This document shows, piece after piece, positions 32,265 through 41,282 of a stretch of DNA of 53,591 nt (the first letter of the stretch is position 1; each line of letters opens with the position of its first letter). This DNA comes from Clostridia bacterium (GTDB lineage: Bacteria; Bacillota; Clostridia; Christensenellales; QALW01), in the NCBI GenBank assembly GCA_017502165.1, contig JAFVVO010000040.1, positions 1 to 53,591 on the forward strand. Direction: 5' to 3'. A program made the position numbers and the translations under genes. The notes beneath the pieces were generated by a model, which worked only from the letters and a program-made list of their open reading frames with translations, made no database searches and was not told where the DNA came from.

Positions 32265-33761
32265 ATGAGCACTATGACTAAAAACGAAAAGAATCAGGCT
32301 GTTATTTCTTTCGAAATCAGCAAAGAGACGATGGACAAGGCAATGGATGCTGCTTTCCAGAAAAACAGAGGCAGATATGCTATTCCCGGTTTCCGTAAGG
32401 GGAAGGCACCCAGAAGAATTATTGAACAGTATTACGGCGCAGGCGTTTTCTTTGAAGATGCCTTCAACGATGCTTTCCCTGCCGCATACGAGGCTGCAGT
32501 TGTTGAGCATCAGCTTGAGCCCGTTGGCAGACCCGAGGTTGAGCTTGAGGACGTTTTAGATGACGGTACAGTAAAGGTTAAGGCTACCGTAACTCTTATG
32601 CCCGAGGTTAAGCTTGGCAAATATGAAGGTATAAAGGTTGACCTTGTTGAGTATAATGTAACCGATGAAGAGGTTGACCACGAAATTCAGCACGCTCTTG
32701 ACAGAGCTTCCCGCTTTGTTGACGTTGAAGACCGCACTGTTCAGGTTGGTGATACAGTAGGTCTTAACTATTCCGGTAGTGTTGACGGCGTTAAGTTTGA
32801 CGGAGGCACCGCAGAAAATCAGACCCTTGAAATCGGCTCCGGCAGCTTTATTCCCGGCTTTGAAGAGCAGATGGTTGGTATGGCTATCGGTGAGGAAAAG
32901 GCACTTAACGTTAAGTTCCCCGACGAATATCACGCTGAAGAGCTTAAGGGCAAGGAAGCAGTATTCGAGGTTAAGGTTCTTTCCATTAAGGAAAAGCAGG
33001 TTCCTGCTCTTGACGATGAATTTGCTAAGGACGTTTCCGAATTTGATACTTTAGACGAATATAAGGCCGACATTAAGGCAAAGCTTGAAGAGCGCAAGAA
33101 GAATCAGGCTAATACCGAAATGGAAAACAAAATGGTTGAGGCAATTGCTGAAAATGCAGAGGTTGAAATTCCCGATTGCATGGTTGAACAGCAGATTGAT
33201 TCACAGCTTCGCGATATGGAAATGCGTATGAGCTATCAGGGACTTAAGTTAGACGACTATCTTAAGTACACCGGTATGACCATGAGCCAGATGCGTGATA
33301 TGTACCGTGAAGGCGCAAAGAAGACTGTAAAGATCAGACTTACTCTTTCAGCAATCATCAAGGCAGAAAACATTGATGCTACTGAAGAAGAAATTAAGGC
33401 TGAAATTGAAAAATATGCCGCAAACTACGGCGCAGGTGCCGAAGAATTTGCAAAGAGCATTACTGATGATCAGAAGGAATACTTCAAGGAAATGGTTATT
33501 ATGAACAAGACCATCGAAATGCTCAAGGAAAAGAACCCTGCAAAGAAAAAGAGAAACTGCGCAAAGAAGACTGCAGCAGCAGATGATGCTTGCGAAGAAA
33601 AGCCTGCAGCAAAGAAGACTGCAAAAAAAGCAGCTGCTAAGGAAGATGCTTGCGAGGAAAAGCCCGCGGCAAAGAAGTCCTGCGCAAAGAAGACCACTGC
33701 AAAGGCAGACGGCGAAAAGAAGCCTGCAGCAAAGAAAACCGCTAAAAAGGTTGAAGAATAA
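32265..33761 (+). CDS. tig: Trigger factor with Lys/Ala/Cys-rich C-terminal tail
   Basis: 498 residues. Ribosome-associated chaperone and peptidyl-prolyl isomerase. N-terminal ribosome-binding domain with the signature GFRKGKAPRR (42-51), FKBP-type PPIase domain (about 150-240; VGDTVGLNYSG, FIPGFEEQM), and the helical chaperone domain to about 423. Residues 424-498 form an extra tail of low complexity with ACEEKPAAKK twice and many AKK units, like histone H1-type tails, including several Cys. Trigger factors usually end near 430 residues. First gene of tig-clpP-clpX; clpP starts 18 bp downstream. Confidence 0.95.
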   Translation: MSTMTKNEKNQAVISFEISKETMDKAMDAAFQKNRGRYAIPGFRKGKAPRRIIEQYYGAGVFFEDAFNDAFPAAYEAAVVEHQLEPVGRPEVELEDVLDDGTVKVKATVTLMPEVKLGKYEGIKVDLVEYNVTDEEVDHEIQHALDRASRFVDVEDRTVQVGDTVGLNYSGSVDGVKFDGGTAENQTLEIGSGSFIPGFEEQMVGMAIGEEKALNVKFPDEYHAEELKGKEAVFEVKVLSIKEKQVPALDDEFAKDVSEFDTLDEYKADIKAKLEERKKNQANTEMENKMVEAIAENAEVEIPDCMVEQQIDSQLRDMEMRMSYQGLKLDDYLKYTGMTMSQMRDMYREGAKKTVKIRLTLSAIIKAENIDATEEEIKAEIEKYAANYGAGAEEFAKSITDDQKEYFKEMVIMNKTIEMLKEKNPAKKKRNCAKKTAAADDACEEKPAAKKTAKKAAAKEDACEEKPAAKKSCAKKTTAKADGEKKPAAKKTAKKVEE

Positions 33762-33779
33762 TTTATTGGGGGAAAAACA

Positions 33780-34364
33780 ATGCCTGTTATACCTTACGTA
33801 ATTGAACAAGACGGCAGAGGGGAAAGATCTTACGATATTTATTCCCGTTTGCTTAAGGACCGTATTATTTTCTTAAGCGGAGAGATTAACGACGAAATGG
33901 CAAACACTATTGTTGCCCAGCTGTTGTTCCTTGAAGCAGAGGATACGGAAAAGGATATTATGCTTTATATCAATAGTCCCGGTGGCTCTGTGACCGCAGG
34001 AATGGCTATCTACGATACTATTCAGTATATTAAGCCTCAGGTTTCAACAATTTGTATCGGTATGGCGGCCTCTATGGCGGCAGTGCTGCTTTCTTCCGGA
34101 GCAAAGGGAAAGAGAGTTGCGCTTCCTAACAGTGAAATTATGATTCACCAGGCTTTAGGCGGAACACGCGGCCAAGCTACCGACGTGCTTATTCACGCCG
34201 AACAGCTTATTAAATGCAAAAATAAGCTTAATCAGATTCTTGCCGAAAACACCGGTAAGAGCTTTGAAACCGTTGAAGCCGATTGCGACCGCGATCATTT
34301 TATGACCGCCCAGGAAGCATTGGAATACGGTATTGTTGACTCTATTTTAACTAAGAGACAGTAA
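33780..34364 (+). CDS. clpP: ATP-dependent Clp protease proteolytic subunit ClpP
   Basis: 194 residues. Serine protease that forms the tetradecameric ClpP chamber. Catalytic triad visible: Ser98 in GMAASMA, His123 in MIHQALGG, Asp172 in DCDRDHFM. N-terminal [23 protein letters not shown] is typical. Lies between tig and clpX (10 bp to clpX), so the folding chaperone, peptidase and unfoldase are made together. Confidence 0.97.
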   Translation: MPVIPYVIEQDGRGERSYDIYSRLLKDRIIFLSGEINDEMANTIVAQLLFLEAEDTEKDIMLYINSPGGSVTAGMAIYDTIQYIKPQVSTICIGMAASMAAVLLSSGAKGKRVALPNSEIMIHQALGGTRGQATDVLIHAEQLIKCKNKLNQILAENTGKSFETVEADCDRDHFMTAQEALEYGIVDSILTKRQ

Positions 34365-34374
34365 GGAGTATTAA

Positions 34375-35616
34375 ATGGAAGAAATTCGTTGTATTTTTTG
34401 CGGACGTACACCGCAGGCGGGTCTTTCCTTTGTTTCAGGCCCTCCCGGAGTTTACATTTGCGAAGAGTGCGTGCAGGATTGCGTTGAGTCCTTAGAGGAG
34501 GAACAACGCTCTGAGGTAGCTCAGGACAGCGTTCCTCTGCTTAAGCCTCAGGAAATTAAGAGCATTCTCGATCAGTACGTTATCGGTCAGGATTCCGCAA
34601 AGATTGCCCTTTCCGTAGGCGTTTATAACCATTATAAACGCATTAACGCATTAAAGGGAAATCAGAAGCCCGAGGTTGATATTCAAAAAAGTAATATTTT
34701 GCTTATCGGACCTACGGGAACGGGTAAAACATATCTTGCTCAGACTCTTGCAAAGATTCTTGACGTACCCTTTGCTATAGCAGACGCTACCACCATTACC
34801 GAAGCAGGTTACGTTGGTGATGACGTTGAAAATATTTTGCTTCGCTTGATTCAGGCGGCAGATTATGACGTTGCAAAGGCAGAACGCGGTATCATCTATA
34901 TTGACGAAATCGACAAGATTGCACGCAGAAGCGAAAATCCTTCAATTACCCGCGACGTTTCAGGTGAGGGCGTTCAGCAATCACTTCTTAAAATCCTTGA
35001 AGGTACTCTTTCCAACGTGCCCCCCAACGGCGGCAGAAAGCATCCTCATCAGGATTTTATACAGATTGATACTACCAACATTCTCTTTATCTGCGGCGGT
35101 GCCTTTGACGGCTTAGAGAAGATCATTCAGCGCCGTGTTGGTAAAAAAACAGTTGGCTTCGGCTCTGAAATCAACCAGGTTGCCGAAACTGACGATATTG
35201 GCAAGATTTTTGAAGCGGTTACGCCTCACGATTTGCAGAAGTTCGGTCTTATTCCAGAGCTTATCGGCAGATTGGCTCAGACTGTAACACTTAAGAATTT
35301 AGACGAGGATATGCTCGTTGAAATTCTTAAAACGCCTAAAAACGCTCTTACAAAGCAATATACGGCTCTCGTTAAAATGGATAACGTTGATCTGGAGTTT
35401 ACCGATGAAGCCCTGCGTGCCATCGCAAAACGTGCCATAGAGCTTAAAACCGGCGCCCGTGGACTTCGTTCTGTTATCGAAAGCATTATGATGGACATTA
35501 TGTACGAAATTCCGTCCTTGACCGACGTTGAAAAGTGCATAATTACTCCCGAAGCCGTTGCAAAAAAAGAAAAGCCTCAGCTTGTGTTTAAGAAACAGGA
35601 AGCGTTGGCTGAATAA
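34375..35616 (+). CDS. clpX: ATP-dependent Clp protease ATP-binding subunit ClpX
   Basis: 413 residues. AAA+ unfoldase partner of ClpP. N-terminal zinc-binding domain with Cys6, Cys9, Cys29 and Cys32; Walker A GPTGTGKT (112-119); pore loop GYVGDDVEN; Walker [21 protein letters not shown]; and a TVGFG loop in the position of the IGF motif that docks on ClpP. Start after AAGGAG. Followed by a strong terminator. Confidence 0.97.
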   Translation: MEEIRCIFCGRTPQAGLSFVSGPPGVYICEECVQDCVESLEEEQRSEVAQDSVPLLKPQEIKSILDQYVIGQDSAKIALSVGVYNHYKRINALKGNQKPEVDIQKSNILLIGPTGTGKTYLAQTLAKILDVPFAIADATTITEAGYVGDDVENILLRLIQAADYDVAKAERGIIYIDEIDKIARRSENPSITRDVSGEGVQQSLLKILEGTLSNVPPNGGRKHPHQDFIQIDTTNILFICGGAFDGLEKIIQRRVGKKTVGFGSEINQVAETDDIGKIFEAVTPHDLQKFGLIPELIGRLAQTVTLKNLDEDMLVEILKTPKNALTKQYTALVKMDNVDLEFTDEALRAIAKRAIELKTGARGLRSVIESIMMDIMYEIPSLTDVEKCIITPEAVAKKEKPQLVFKKQEALAE

Positions 35617-35629
35617 AAATAAAAAAATA

Positions 35630-35652
35630 AAACCGTAGAAAATCTACGGTTT
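35630..35652. terminator. Terminator downstream of clpX (and of the convergent GH20-like gene)
   Basis: Perfect stem aaaccgtaga/tctacggttt, loop aaa, followed by ten T (after one A) on the plus strand and A/T-rich sequence on the other side. Confidence 0.9.
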
Positions 35653-35686
35653 ATTTTTTTTTTGATGTGTATTCTTTTATTAAAAA

Positions 35687-36670
35687 CTAATTAAGTGTTT
35701 CAGGGTATGCATACTTGCGCGCTAAATAAAGGGAGTCAGCATCGTTGTAAATGCTGTAAAGTCCGCTGGAGTTTGTGCTAACCCAAGGTGCATCAAGATA
35801 CCCTAAAAGATGCTCCGGATTTAACGTCTCTTTTCCATAAATCAGGGTCTGCATAAGATTGTTTTTCCAGCCGTAAAGGGAGCCGGTGGGAATTTGGTCA
35901 TAGCCGTGCTTGTCAAGAAGCTCATAGCATTCCACAATGCGTTTGTCGCGTCTGTCAATTTTGTCTAAGAGGTCAAAATTTCTGAAATTACCGTAGTACC
36001 AATTTGATTGAACTACAGATTTAGGCATTTTCTTTAAGAACAAATCCTCGTGATTCCAAACATAATCCGACCAAACCCAAGGACGTGCACCGTATTTCTC
36101 ACATTGGTCGCACATAAAATACAAATCGTGCCACCAAAGCTCTGCACCGCGAGTAATAGCAATTTCATAATTCCATTGCGCCTCTGACGTTTCTTCATCA
36201 AAGCCAAGGTGGAATAAGCGTGGGTAACCAAATATTTCACATACTTCTTTTATAATATCTGCGCAAAAAGCGTAATATTCAGGGGAAGAAACCATACGGC
36301 GATATTTTTTCATCCACGTATCGTGGCCTGCGGAAAAGTTAAGCTTTGGAATAGGCTCAAGACCCATAGCACGCATTTGGGCAAGCTTTTTGCTGACATA
36401 TTCCTTACTCCAGGCGTTAGGCGCAGAAATTTCGGGATGACTGTCAAATTTGATTCCGTCACCAACGTCAATAAGCACAAGGTTGAACTGCCTTTCAGCT
36501 AAAAAGGGCATTACTGCATCCCAAACCTCCGGCTCAGTGTTGATATTTTCACCGTACTCCAAATCCTGCGGAAAATAGAGCATTGGCTTGGAAAATTCGT
36601 CATTCCACATGTGGTTGCTCAGGGTTAACATGCAACCCCAAATTAAGTTTTTGTTGTTAGTGTCAGACAT
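35687..36670 (-). CDS. GH20-like TIM-barrel protein, cytoplasmic (copy 1)
   Basis: 327 residues with no signal peptide. The motif FHLGFDEE (about residue 170) resembles the H-x-G-x-D-E motif of family GH20 hexosaminidases, and LNFSAGHDTWMKK and WVWSDY fit a TIM-barrel sugar-binding cleft. The full GH20 domain set is absent, so the family label is tentative and the substrate unknown. It is a close paralog of the gene at 43268-44254. SD GGGAGGT 8 bp before the ATG. Its promoter carries the same TGTC direct repeat seen at P8 and P9 of the lipoprotein array. Confidence 0.7.
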   Translation of the reverse strand: MSDTNNKNLIWGCMLTLSNHMWNDEFSKPMLYFPQDLEYGENINTEPEVWDAVMPFLAERQFNLVLIDVGDGIKFDSHPEISAPNAWSKEYVSKKLAQMRAMGLEPIPKLNFSAGHDTWMKKYRRMVSSPEYYAFCADIIKEVCEIFGYPRLFHLGFDEETSEAQWNYEIAITRGAELWWHDLYFMCDQCEKYGARPWVWSDYVWNHEDLFLKKMPKSVVQSNWYYGNFRNFDLLDKIDRRDKRIVECYELLDKHGYDQIPTGSLYGWKNNLMQTLIYGKETLNPEHLLGYLDAPWVSTNSSGLYSIYNDADSLYLARKYAYPETLN

Positions 36671-36771
36671 AAAATTTACCTCCCGTATCTGATAGGCATA
36701 ATAAAATGAAAGTTAAATACAAAATGTATTAGCTGACAATTCAAGGAAAGCCGTTCAGCTCTCTCAAGATG

Positions 36772-36800
36772 ATTATATAAAAATATAAAACGAATTTCAA
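36772..36800 (-). promoter_or_regulatory. Promoter of GH20-like copy 1
   Basis: Minus strand TTGAAA (36795-36800), 17-bp spacer, perfect TATAAT (36772-36777); leader about 100 nt. Confidence 0.75.
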
Positions 36801-36833
36801 GACAAAATTTGCTTAATTTTCAGACAAAATTTG
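36798..36833 (-). promoter_or_regulatory. Candidate activator site: 12-bp direct repeat at the GH20-like promoter
   Basis: The 12-mer agacaaaatttg occurs at 36800-36811 and again at 36822-36833 on the plus strand, 22 bp apart; the proximal copy abuts the -35 box (TGTCTTGAAAT on the minus strand). This is the clearest of the four TGTC repeat sites. Confidence 0.6.
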
Positions 36834-36870
36834 TTCTTTTTGAAAAAATAAGATAAATTAATTGTAATAA

Positions 36871-36906
36871 AAAATGCACCGCAGAAATAAATCTAAGGTG
36901 CATTTT
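36871..36906 (-). terminator. Terminator downstream of the GH1 gene
   Basis: Stem aaaatgcacc/ggtgcatttt with a 16-nt loop and T-rich tract after it on the minus strand. Confidence 0.82.
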
Positions 36907-36914
36907 CAATGTTG

Positions 36915-38282
36915 TTAAACTTGCGCTTTATCGTCGGAATTCTTTTTCTTGTAATCCTTGATTAAGTCACGGTAAAAATAGAATGAATCCTTGGGGATTC
37001 TTTCCTGAGTTCTGTAATCAACGTAAACCAAGCCAAGACGGGGGTCATAGCCGTTATCCCACTCAAAGTTGTCAATAAAGCTCCAGACAAAGTATCCGCG
37101 AACGTCAACGCCCTCATTCTTGGCGCGCAAAAGCTCGTCAGTATATCTTTTAATATAATCGATTCTTTGGGGATCGTGAACCTTACCGTCAAGATGTACC
37201 CAGTCCATACAAGAGGTGCCGTTTTCTGTAATTATAATGGGAGTTTTGTATCTTTCGTATAAGAAACGGGCGCCCCAATAAATTACGTGTGGCATTATTG
37301 GGTGGTTAATGGTGTTTTTGGGATATCCGGGATAGAGGGGATCTTCCTTGAAGCCTGCCTCATTATCACACTCAGAAACAGAACCGCCCCAATAGATGTT
37401 TTGACCGTAAAAGTCAAGAGGCTGCGAAATAAGTTCTAAATCTTCCTTTGTAATGTTTGGAACGTCGTCCTTGAACATTTCATAATATTCCTTGGGATAA
37501 TCACCGAAGAATACGGGGTCACTGTAAAGAATAACGTTATAGAAATTACTCATTAAATGCAGAGAAAAATACGCTTTTCTTGCAAGCTCAAGCTGCTCGG
37601 GGGAATCGTCCTTGGGGAAGAAGGGGTTAGCGCAGGGCGCATAGCCGACCTTAACGTCCTTAACGGTTTCTCGCAAAACCTGAACGGCTCTGCCGTGGGA
37701 TTTTAAGATGTTATGTATTGCAAGAAGCTTGTCCTTAGTGGAATATTTTACTGCAGGTGCGTGGCCCCAGCCGTCCATACCGCCAATTATACATTGAGGC
37801 TCGTTAAAGGTAATGAAATTTTTAACTCTGTCACCTAATTTTTCAGCAACCACGCGGGTATAGTTGGCAAACCATTCGACTATATCGTTGTTAAGCCAGC
37901 CACCCTTTCTGAAGACCTCCAAAGGTAAGTCCCAATGGAATAAGGTTACGTAAGGGGTAATGTTGTATTTGAGCAGTTCATCAACTAAATCTGAATAAAA
38001 TTGCAGACCCTCTTCATTAGGCTTGCCAAAACCGTTAGTAAAAATTCTTGGCCAAGCGATAGAAAATCTGTATGCGTCAACACCAAGCTCACCCATAAGC
38101 TTAACGTCTTCTTTGAAATGATGATAGTGGTCGCAGGAAACGTCGGCATTTTCACCATTTTTAATTTTTCCGGGAGTATGTGCTAAAACGTCCCAGATAG
38201 ATTCGCCTTTGCCGCCTTCGTAAAGACCGCCTTCGATCTGTATTGCCGCTGTAGCTACGCCCCAAACAAAATCTTTTTCCAT
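36915..38282 (-). CDS. GH1 family beta-glycosidase
   Basis: 455 residues, normal GH1 length, no signal peptide, so cytoplasmic. Retaining beta-glucosidase/beta-galactosidase-type enzyme: N-terminal FVWGVATAAIQIEGG, acid/base Glu161 in TFNEP, nucleophile Glu353 in ITENG, and WSFIDNFEW in the aglycone/glycone site. No phospho-sugar-binding signature was identified, so it is more likely a beta-glucosidase-type than a 6-phospho enzyme; this is inference. SD AAAGGAG. It has its own promoter; the DUF4432 gene ends 86 bp upstream without a clear terminator. Confidence 0.92.
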   Translation of the reverse strand: MEKDFVWGVATAAIQIEGGLYEGGKGESIWDVLAHTPGKIKNGENADVSCDHYHHFKEDVKLMGELGVDAYRFSIAWPRIFTNGFGKPNEEGLQFYSDLVDELLKYNITPYVTLFHWDLPLEVFRKGGWLNNDIVEWFANYTRVVAEKLGDRVKNFITFNEPQCIIGGMDGWGHAPAVKYSTKDKLLAIHNILKSHGRAVQVLRETVKDVKVGYAPCANPFFPKDDSPEQLELARKAYFSLHLMSNFYNVILYSDPVFFGDYPKEYYEMFKDDVPNITKEDLELISQPLDFYGQNIYWGGSVSECDNEAGFKEDPLYPGYPKNTINHPIMPHVIYWGARFLYERYKTPIIITENGTSCMDWVHLDGKVHDPQRIDYIKRYTDELLRAKNEGVDVRGYFVWSFIDNFEWDNGYDPRLGLVYVDYRTQERIPKDSFYFYRDLIKDYKKKNSDDKAQV

Positions 38283-38322
38283 AAAAGAACTCCTTTGCGT
38301 TAATATACTTGCATTTTAGGTT

Positions 38323-38351
38323 ATTATATCATTTTAGTTTGATAGTGACAA
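38323..38351 (-). promoter_or_regulatory. Promoter of the GH1 gene
   Basis: Minus strand TTGTCA (38346-38351), 17-bp spacer, perfect TATAAT (38323-38328). Confidence 0.72.
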
Positions 38352-38368
38352 TAGCTTAAATAAACAAT

Positions 38369-39280
38369 TTATATTTTTTCAAAACTTAATTGTATGAAAA
38401 AGTCTATTTCTTCGTCTTTATCAATCTGCGTGTATTCAAATTTATCGTCTAAAAACGTAGTAGCAGGCTCTAAACCCAGGGCGTAAGCTTGGGTTACGGG
38501 ATTGTTCCATTGAACAAAACAAGGCAGCGTTTCTTTTGAATAGGTAACTATAAAACGTGTGCCAAGTTTTTTATTTGTTGCACAAACGTAGTTGCCGTTG
38601 TTCTTGATAAAGAAACAGCTTTCGTCGGCATTGTCCACAGGGGCTTCAAAAACGGCTCTGTTAACCATTTTTGTGCTTGAATATTCAGTTCGCGGAATAA
38701 CTTGAGAAAAATCACCTTGAATTTCAACGCCTTCATCAAGCATGGGGTATCCTACGTTAATGTGATAAAGCAAGCAAAAATCTTCCTTCTTGGTGCCCTT
38801 GTTTATCAGTTTGTCGTTTATGTTCAATTTGCTTTCGCCTGCGTTCAAAGTTACTGTGCGCACAAAGCAGAGGTTTTCACCGCAAAGGGAAGTGGTTTCA
38901 GTTATTGCCTTTACCAGTAGTGTATTATCATTTTGCAGGATTTCAACAACCCTTGCAGGCGTGGAATGGAAGGAGCCGTGGGCTTCAAAGCCGTCTCTGT
39001 CGCCAACGGAATCAAGACCGCAGGTGTAAACCATTCCGCCTTCAAAACGCTTTAGAAAAGGAAGTTCCCGCGCCTGAAAGCCATTTTTTGAAACGAAGCT
39101 CATATTTTTGCCCTCGTAAAAAACCTGCATCACATCTAAGGCTTTACTTTCGTTTAACAGTACGCGCAAAATACCGTTATCCATTTCTATAACCTTTAGT
39201 CCGTTTTCTTTTCCGTCTGTTAAAGTATAACGTCTAATAAATCCCGTTTGAAGCATATTGCTGATTTTCTTATTTGTCAT
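38369..39280 (-). CDS. DUF4432 / aldose 1-epimerase-like protein
   Basis: 303 residues, cytoplasmic. Galactose-mutarotase-type beta-sandwich: GGMVYTCGLDSVG, EAHGSFHSTPARVVEI, LLYHINVGYPMLDEG, and VQWNNPVTQAYALGLEPAT near the C-terminus, typical of DUF4432 proteins. The His residues in AHGSFH and YHINVGYP fit an epimerase-like active site. A role in anomer interconversion of a released sugar is likely, but the substrate is unknown. Confidence 0.8.
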   Translation of the reverse strand: MTNKKISNMLQTGFIRRYTLTDGKENGLKVIEMDNGILRVLLNESKALDVMQVFYEGKNMSFVSKNGFQARELPFLKRFEGGMVYTCGLDSVGDRDGFEAHGSFHSTPARVVEILQNDNTLLVKAITETTSLCGENLCFVRTVTLNAGESKLNINDKLINKGTKKEDFCLLYHINVGYPMLDEGVEIQGDFSQVIPRTEYSSTKMVNRAVFEAPVDNADESCFFIKNNGNYVCATNKKLGTRFIVTYSKETLPCFVQWNNPVTQAYALGLEPATTFLDDKFEYTQIDKDEEIDFFIQLSFEKI

Positions 39281-39328
39281 AAAATTCTCCTTATATTACG
39301 TGAAAAATAATTCTATTTATTATAAAGT

Positions 39329-39357
39329 ATTATAACATTTCAAAAATGTTTCTGCAA
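39329..39357 (-). promoter_or_regulatory. Promoter of the DUF4432 gene
   Basis: Minus strand TTGCAG (39352-39357), 17-bp spacer, perfect TATAAT (39329-39334). The spacer holds an inverted repeat aacatt/aatgtt that could bind a repressor. Confidence 0.65.
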
Positions 39358-39364
39358 GAAAAAA

Positions 39365-39384
39365 GCGTTCCTTTTTAGGAACGC
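39365..39384 (-). terminator. Terminator downstream of the alpha-galactosidase gene
   Basis: Stem gcgttcct/aggaacgc with a 4-nt loop, followed by six T on the minus strand. Confidence 0.88.
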
Positions 39385-39395
39385 AATTAAAAATT

Positions 39396-41282
39396 TTATT
39401 TTAGTTTGTATTCAACAATCGTACAACTTCTTTTTTGAGGAAGGTTAATTGTTAGTGTGTTTGAACCTTCTGTTAATACGCCACTATCAAGGTTTTGATA
39501 GATATAAGTTTCGTTTTCGTTTGCTCCTTTAAGAACTATATTTACTTGTTCAAAAGGGGATTCACTACGGCGAAACGCCATAACAATACCGCTTTGTGTT
39601 TGTGGATCGCTATATTCCCAAATTGCCCAAGAAGTACTGTCGAAAACTCGTGAACCGTGGTTATAGAAATTCATAGAAAAATATTTGCGAAGTTTTCTGT
39701 ATTCGTCGGTTACAGTTTTCGCCCAAATGAAATCTTCCTTATTCATGGTTTGGAAAATTGCATTGTAAAATGCGCCACCCCAGCTTGAAGAATAAGAACT
39801 ACGAACAGAATAAGTGTCACTCTTAGTTTTTGTTGTGCAACCGTTATATGGAAGATATGCAGAAATATTAGAATTATGTGTTTGCAAAACTTCTGAATTT
39901 TCATTAAAGTTGCATTGATAATCGCTTCTGAAGAAGGGGATAGAGCGCTTTAATGTTTCAATATCGATTCGTGTGCCACCGGAAGCACAGTTATCAATCA
40001 ATAACTCAGGATATTTTTCAAGTAACATATCCCAAAGACGATACATACCTGTAATATGTTTAATTTCAGTAATACCACGTCTATTTTCTTCGTCGTGCGC
40101 TTCGAAATAGTTTGTAAGCGCGGTGTTAAAATCTTGTCGGTAACACGAAACGTCCAAATCACGAATATAATCGGAAAGCAAGTTGAATACGTATTCAAAG
40201 GCGTCTTTGTTGCCGTAGTTCAAAATTGTATTTGCTAGGTCAGGTAATTGTAAAAACCATTCGGGATGGCTTTTAACAATTTTTGTGCCTTTAATAGCTC
40301 TTTCGGGTTCAACCCAAAGCATAAGTTTCATACCTGCTTCTTGAGCACAGGCTGCAACGTCCTTTAATCCGTTTGGATGAACACGAGAATTTACTTCCCA
40401 TTCTCCCGTATGTTCGCCCCAATCTCCCGAAAAGGCTTCGTCACAATTTTCACATTGACCATACCAACCTGCATCAATCCAAATGTTCTCAAATTGAATA
40501 TTATAAGCTTTGAAATCATTTATTCTTTTAATCATTTCATCACTTTTAAGACCGCCCCAAAGCTCGCATGCCATAATGCCTGATCTAGTGGCTTTGGTGT
40601 TGCTTTTGTGAGAAAAGTGGCTTTTGATGAGTTGACGGAATTTGTTGTGCTTATCCTCTTGCTTAGTATAACCCATAATAAGTATCGAGGAAGTGCGGAT
40701 TTTTTCATCGGGTTTCAAATAAAAGTTTGTTTTTTTAAGGCCGCTTTTCATTCTTATTCCATCGGAATTTTTAGAAAATTCGGCTTTCCAATCACCTGTC
40801 CAACCAATTGCTGCGATATAACCGTCTCCGTTGGCAGTTACGTCGAAAAACGGCATAAGACCTTCGCTAGAGCGACCACAAATATTAGAAAATTGTTTTG
40901 TGGGTATTTTGTCAAGATATTCGTAATTAAAATTGAACTCTGCGGCGCTAGTTTTATCATTTTCCCAATAATTTCTGTTATCTGCTACCGTTCCGTTCAT
41001 TGTTATAACACATGCATCGCCCGAAACAGGCATAAAGCCGTGCCGTGGTTCACGAGGATAGGTTAAGGGGAGTAACGTATCGCAATCGAAAATATCGGAG
41101 ATTATTTTTGAATCGGTTTTGCTAGTGTTTTCAAAGTACAAAACCCATTCTACTGCATTGTATTCAGTATAAGAATTGCTGATAACTTGTACGCTGATTC
41201 CTTTTTCTAATTCGTAAGTGCTGTTTTCTGCAGATAAAAGATAGTGCTTTCCATCATAAAAAAAGCTAAATTCCTTTTTCAT
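39396..41282 (-). CDS. GH36 family alpha-galactosidase
   Basis: 628 residues, somewhat shorter than the usual 700-750 of bacterial GH36; no signal peptide. Retaining enzyme that releases alpha-linked galactose. Barrel motifs: WIDAGWYG (about 268), LMLWVEPERAI, nucleophile Asp384 in CYRQDFN, NCASGGTRID, and acid/base Asp454 in FFRSDYQC. Its ATG overlaps the end of the MBL-fold gene by 17 bp with an SD (AAGGAG) inside that gene, so the two are co-translated. Fits with galK/galT farther along. Confidence 0.92.
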   Translation of the reverse strand: MKKEFSFFYDGKHYLLSAENSTYELEKGISVQVISNSYTEYNAVEWVLYFENTSKTDSKIISDIFDCDTLLPLTYPREPRHGFMPVSGDACVITMNGTVADNRNYWENDKTSAAEFNFNYEYLDKIPTKQFSNICGRSSEGLMPFFDVTANGDGYIAAIGWTGDWKAEFSKNSDGIRMKSGLKKTNFYLKPDEKIRTSSILIMGYTKQEDKHNKFRQLIKSHFSHKSNTKATRSGIMACELWGGLKSDEMIKRINDFKAYNIQFENIWIDAGWYGQCENCDEAFSGDWGEHTGEWEVNSRVHPNGLKDVAACAQEAGMKLMLWVEPERAIKGTKIVKSHPEWFLQLPDLANTILNYGNKDAFEYVFNLLSDYIRDLDVSCYRQDFNTALTNYFEAHDEENRRGITEIKHITGMYRLWDMLLEKYPELLIDNCASGGTRIDIETLKRSIPFFRSDYQCNFNENSEVLQTHNSNISAYLPYNGCTTKTKSDTYSVRSSYSSSWGGAFYNAIFQTMNKEDFIWAKTVTDEYRKLRKYFSMNFYNHGSRVFDSTSWAIWEYSDPQTQSGIVMAFRRSESPFEQVNIVLKGANENETYIYQNLDSGVLTEGSNTLTINLPQKRSCTIVEYKLK

